DNA of 8,296 nt from Bacteroidales bacterium (GTDB lineage Bacteria; Bacteroidota; Bacteroidia; Bacteroidales; Azobacteroidaceae): contig JAJBTS010000081.1 of assembly GCA_020860885.1 (NCBI GenBank), forward strand, positions 1 through 8,296, given 5' to 3'. How positions within the stretch are numbered: position 1 is the stretch's first letter; each line of letters opens with the position of its first letter. The position numbers were made by a program, and so were the translations under genes. Positions 5,740 through 8,296 of this stretch are shown here, piece by piece. The notes beneath the pieces were generated by a model, which saw only the letters and a list, made by a program, of their open reading frames with translations, was not told the DNA's origin and did no database searches.

Positions 5740-6543
5740 TCATATGAACAGGAAGAGACTGACAGCCATGACCAGCATGCCAGCAACAACACCAATAATC
5801 GATAAGTGATGTTTTCCGTATTTTTCCGCACTGGGCAATAGTTCATCCAATGATATAAAAACCATAATTCCGGAAACAGCAGCCAAAATGAGTCCGTTAA
5901 GTGCAGGATTCCAAAACCTCATCAGGAACAGGAAAGCCAGAAGAGCGCCAAGAGGTTCTGCTAATCCGGAAAGGAAAGAATACCAAAATGCTTTTTTCCT
6001 GCTGCCTGTGGAATGATAAATAGGTACGGCAACGGCAATTCCTTCCGGGATATTGTGGATTGCAATAGCGATTGTGATAGGAATAGCTACATCAATAGAT
6101 GTCAGGGCTGAAGTAAAGGTGGCTATACCTTCCGGGAAGTTGTGAATGGCTATAGATATAGCAACCATGATTCCGGTTCTCTTTAGGTTAACTTTTTCAT
6201 CCATTTCTTCGACTCCATGAGCTTCGTGCGGATTGATTTGTTCGGGAATCAGGAAATCGATGAGGTTAATAAACAGTATACCGACAAAAAAAGCAATGAT
6301 TATGTATAATGTTCCAATTTTTTCCCCGTAAACCAGAGTTAATTCTTCCAACCCTTGAGGCATCATCTCCATGAAAGAAACGTAGATCATAATTCCTGCA
6401 GAAAAACCTAAAGATATACTTAAGAAGTTTTTATTTGTTTTTTTTGCGATCAGAGCAATCAAACTGCCTATTCCTGTCGACAAACCTGCTATTGCAGTCA
6501 AAAGGAAAGCAAATAGTATCTGGGATGTAGTAATTGAATCCAT
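5740..6543 (-). CDS. zupT: ZIP-family divalent metal transporter, ZupT type
   Basis: The 267-residue integral membrane protein has about eight hydrophobic segments and no signal peptide, the usual length and layout for ZupT (GufA branch of ZIP). The two metal-site signatures are HNFPEG (134-139, helix 4) and HNIPEG (163-168, helix 5), whose His and Glu residues bind the transported ion in this family. The third and fourth helices are joined by a polar loop with His and acidic residues (about 104-117). AEPLGA (195-200) and LDELLP (232-237) are further family landmarks. It would import zinc and possibly iron or manganese through the inner membrane; the metal preference cannot be read from sequence. 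ATG at 6543 gives the standard N-terminus (helix 1 from about residue 8). It is divergent from galM and upstream of ftcD. Confidence 0.95.
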   Translation of the reverse strand: MDSITTSQILFAFLLTAIAGLSTGIGSLIALIAKKTNKNFLSISLGFSAGIMIYVSFMEMMPQGLEELTLVYGEKIGTLYIIIAFFVGILFINLIDFLIPEQINPHEAHGVEEMDEKVNLKRTGIMVAISIAIHNFPEGIATFTSALTSIDVAIPITIAIAIHNIPEGIAVAVPIYHSTGSRKKAFWYSFLSGLAEPLGALLAFLFLMRFWNPALNGLILAAVSGIMVFISLDELLPSAEKYGKHHLSIIGVVAGMLVMAVSLFLFI

Positions 6544-6585
6544 AATCTCATTTTTGATAAAAACACCTGAATGCTAATATTGTTC

Positions 6586-6608
6586 AGCAGATAAGCCCTT
6601 AGCCTGCT
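6586..6608. promoter_or_regulatory. Palindrome at the expected zupT transcription start (possible operator)
   Basis: AGCAG (6586-6590) and TAAG (6592-6595) pair with CTTA (6598-6601) and CTGCT (6604-6608), giving a near-symmetric 23-bp dyad. It begins just downstream of the - strand -7 box (6611-6618), where a repressor would block initiation. It could equally be a small hairpin at the mRNA 5' end. Metal-dependent control is an inference from the gene, not from a recognised binding motif. Confidence 0.4.
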
Positions 6609-6610
6609 TG

Positions 6611-6618
6611 CAAAATTA
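6611..6618 (-). promoter_or_regulatory. Candidate -7 box for zupT
   Basis: Read on the - strand this is TAATTTTG, a perfect TAnnTTTG match 67 bp before the zupT ATG. A TTG lies about 23 nt upstream, slightly farther than ideal for the -33 element. The predicted leader is about 60 nt. Confidence 0.5.
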
Positions 6619-6653
6619 GCAATAAAAATAAAAAGAGATACCAAGAACTTTTT

Positions 6654-6661
6654 TATCTTTG
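6654..6661 (+). promoter_or_regulatory. Candidate -7 box for galM
   Basis: TATCTTTG is a perfect TAnnTTTG match lying 30 bp before the preferred galM ATG, which predicts a short leader. No good -33 TTTG is seen at the right distance; that region is A-rich. The box overlaps the TTG at 6659, which argues against that TTG being the start codon. Confidence 0.5.
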
Positions 6662-6691
6662 TCTTTTATTCATTTCTTAAACATGATAAAT

Positions 6692-7765
6692 ATGGAAAAT
6701 ACAAAAACATTAAGTGGCTTAAACAAAAATGACTTTGAAAAAATAGTGGATGGAAAACAAGTAGGGCTTTATATTCTTACAAATCCAAGCGGAGCGGAAA
6801 TGGCTGTTACTAATTTTGGAGCGAAGATTGTCTCTCTTATGGTTCCGGATAATAAGGGAAATATGGTAGATGTTGTTTTAGGAAAAAGCAATATTGAAGA
6901 TTATATGAATGATCAGGAGCCTTACTTTGGTGCTGTGTGTGGAAGAACAGGGAATCGTATCGCCGAGGGAAAGTTTACTTTAGATGGAAAGGAATATCAG
7001 TTGGCAATTAATAATGGGCCTAATAACCTTCATGGAGGTATAAAAGGGTTCAATGCTGTTGTTTGGGACGCCAGACAATTAGATAAGCAGACCTTGGAAT
7101 TGAAATATTTCTCTAAAGATGGGGAAGAAGGTTATCCCGGTAACCTAAGTGTTACTGTAACTTATAAACTTACCGATAATAACTCCGTTGATATTGATTA
7201 TTCTGCAACAACCGATAAAGCTACAATCGTTAATCTGACCAATCACTCTTACTTTAATTTATCGGGAGAAGGTGATCCTTATGTAGGAGATCATGAATTG
7301 CAGATCAATGCAAAAACTTATCTTCCAACAAATGATTTAGCTATTCCTTTAGGTAATCCTGAAAGTGTGGAAGATACTCCTTTTGATTTTCAGACAATAC
7401 ATACTATTGGAGAACGTATTGACGCCGATGATACTCAGATACAATACGGTAACGGTTATGATCATACCTTTGTTATAAATAAAATAGAAAATGAATTAGG
7501 ATTTACCGCAAAAGCTACTTCTCCTAAAACAGGTATAGTTATGGAAACTTATACGACAGAGCCTGGAGTACAGCTTTATACAGGAAACTTTTTAGATGGT
7601 AGTTTCACAGGTAAAAATGGACATACTTATCCGAAAAGGAGTGCGTTTTGTTTAGAAACCCAACATTATCCGGATAGTATCAATCATCCTGATTATCCAT
7701 CTGTTGTATTGAGACCTGATGAGGAGTTTAAATCTTCAACTAAATATAAGTTTTCAGCGAAATAA
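6692..7765 (+). CDS. galM: Aldose 1-epimerase (galactose mutarotase)
   Basis: The enzyme interconverts alpha and beta anomers of aldoses such as galactose and glucose, feeding the Leloir pathway. With the ATG at 6692 it has 357 residues, normal for the family. ATG at 6683 (three residues longer) is an equal-frame alternative, while the TTG at 6659 overlaps the promoter box. Landmarks: NFGAKIVSL near the start; GRTGNR with Arg85; NNLHGG with His114; LTNHSYFNL with the likely general acid His185; GYDHTF with Asp257; TTEPGVQLYTGNF; and CLETQHYPD with the likely catalytic base Glu322. All the residues known to matter in lactococcal GalM appear present. Many Bacteroidota homologues carry a lipoprotein signal; this one does not, so it should be cytoplasmic. 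It seems monocistronic, divergent from zupT and closed by its own terminator. Confidence 0.96.
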   Translation: MENTKTLSGLNKNDFEKIVDGKQVGLYILTNPSGAEMAVTNFGAKIVSLMVPDNKGNMVDVVLGKSNIEDYMNDQEPYFGAVCGRTGNRIAEGKFTLDGKEYQLAINNGPNNLHGGIKGFNAVVWDARQLDKQTLELKYFSKDGEEGYPGNLSVTVTYKLTDNNSVDIDYSATTDKATIVNLTNHSYFNLSGEGDPYVGDHELQINAKTYLPTNDLAIPLGNPESVEDTPFDFQTIHTIGERIDADDTQIQYGNGYDHTFVINKIENELGFTAKATSPKTGIVMETYTTEPGVQLYTGNFLDGSFTGKNGHTYPKRSAFCLETQHYPDSINHPDYPSVVLRPDEEFKSSTKYKFSAK

Positions 7766-7805
7766 AAGAATATAAAGGCTATCCAAAACGATCGCCCGTT
7801 CATAG

Positions 7806-7842
7806 AGAAGCCGGCTTAAAATATATTGAGTCGGCTTCTTTT
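7806..7842 (+). terminator. Intrinsic terminator of galM
   Basis: A 14-bp stem pairs 7806-7819 with 7826-7839 around a 6-nt loop. The outer eight pairs, AGAAGCCG with CGGCTTCT, are perfect, and the inner part has two G-T wobbles. A T-run (7839-7842) follows directly. It lies 40 bp after the galM stop codon. The opposite strand lacks a T-run, so it mainly serves the + strand. Confidence 0.85.
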
Positions 7843-7888
7843 ACTTCCGAAAGTTTAATTGACTGAGGCCTTATGGTATGGCTTTCAT

Positions 7889-8269
7889 TTAATTGGTTTC
7901 CTTGTTTTTATTATTTAAGTAGTTCCAGATTTCAAAATTAAGTAATTCAGATAAAGGGTCATTCTCAATTCCCCGTTTATTTGATTGGTTAAAAGTGGAC
8001 TCTTCCATATTGGGAGTCAATGAAGCATCAACGCACTTCCCATTTTGGAAAAGACAAGTAAGTATGCCTTCATTAAGAACTATATCTATTCCATTTTCAA
8101 TATCTTGAATGTTTCTACCAGGAAATAGAGCTATTATTTCTTTTCGGCTCAAACCATGTAAGCTCTTTCTTTGTTTTTCATTTTTTAAAATGGCTTCTTT
8201 TGCTTTATTAAGATCGAAAACAGGCATCCATACAGCATTAATACATTTATTATTTTTGAACTCACACAA
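7889..8269 (-). CDS. Unrecognised small protein with repeated Cys hairpin motif; start uncertain, possibly 5'-degraded
   Basis: I do not recognise a named family. The frame from the TTG at 8269 gives 126 residues; the first in-frame ATG is at 8227 (112 residues). CEFKNNKCINA (2-12) and CLFQNGKCVDA (72-82) are clearly similar, giving C-x-F-x-N-x-K-C-x-x-A twice. This suggests two copies of one unit, the first mostly lost. Around the second copy, GLSRKEIIALFPG (39-51) followed by a strand pair resembles loosely the SmpA/BLIP-like pattern of a helix, a Gly turn and a final beta hairpin; this is a tentative analogy. The C-terminal 35 residues are polar. No signal peptide or membrane helix is visible. 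The in-frame stop at 8294-8296 prevents extension, so it either uses a non-ATG start, begins at 8227, or is a remnant. No partner gene is visible. Confidence 0.5.
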   Translation of the reverse strand: MCEFKNNKCINAVWMPVFDLNKAKEAILKNEKQRKSLHGLSRKEIIALFPGRNIQDIENGIDIVLNEGILTCLFQNGKCVDASLTPNMEESTFNQSNKRGIENDPLSELLNFEIWNYLNNKNKETN

Positions 8270-8296
8270 AATCGGCCCTCTTTTATCTATTATTTA

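Noticed and set aside
5440..5805. Open frame of 121 codons on the + strand
   Set aside because: It runs antisense across the 5' part of ftcD and the 3' end of zupT, both certain genes, and has no recognisable features.
6544..6610. Metal riboswitch in the zupT leader
   Set aside because: The leader is only about 60 nt and holds one small hairpin; no known riboswitch architecture can be recognised.

Overview
The window looks like a chromosomal segment from an AT-rich member of the Bacteroidota, probably order Bacteroidales. The evidence is a 6-bladed beta-propeller protein with the GxGPGEY signature, a BlaI/M56 pair whose peptidase ends in a TonB C-terminal domain, lipoproteins carrying the same domain, absence of clear Shine-Dalgarno sequences, and several TAnnTTTG (-7) promoter boxes. 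The genus cannot be fixed by eye; a Dysgonomonas- or Parabacteroides-like relative is a guess.

Layout. (1) Positions 2-2589, + strand: a tightly packed run of a 5'-truncated beta-propeller protein, a BlaI/MecI-type repressor and an M56 (BlaR1-like) membrane metallopeptidase with a TonB tail, with gaps of only 6 and 5 nt. It ends at a strong hairpin terminator (2657-2711). (2) Positions 2836-3839, + strand: two paralogous small lipoproteins, each a lipobox plus a TonB C-terminal domain, so the same domain occurs three times within about 1.6 kb. (3) Positions 3868-6543, - strand, transcribed right to left: a ZupT-type ZIP metal transporter, a stand-alone glutamate formimidoyltransferase and a double-CDGSH iron-sulfur protein. 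Each seems able to have its own promoter. (4) Positions 6692-7765, + strand: a cytoplasmic aldose 1-epimerase (galM) divergent from zupT and closed by a very good intrinsic terminator (7806-7842). (5) Positions 7889-8269, - strand: an unrecognised small protein with a repeated Cys-containing hairpin motif and a probably damaged or unusual 5' end.

How the genes may work together. The left half resembles a regulated-proteolysis sensor: the M56 peptidase would sense an envelope signal and relieve BlaI repression. No penicillin-binding sensor domain is present, and the periplasmic part is instead a TonB-type domain. The two lipoproteins downstream carry near relatives of that domain and could be partners, competitors or targets, but this is inference. 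The central - strand genes (metal uptake, one-carbon/histidine catabolism, Fe-S protein) and galM are ordinary housekeeping functions with no obvious shared pathway. No RNA genes, insertion sequences, CRISPR arrays or attachment sites were seen.
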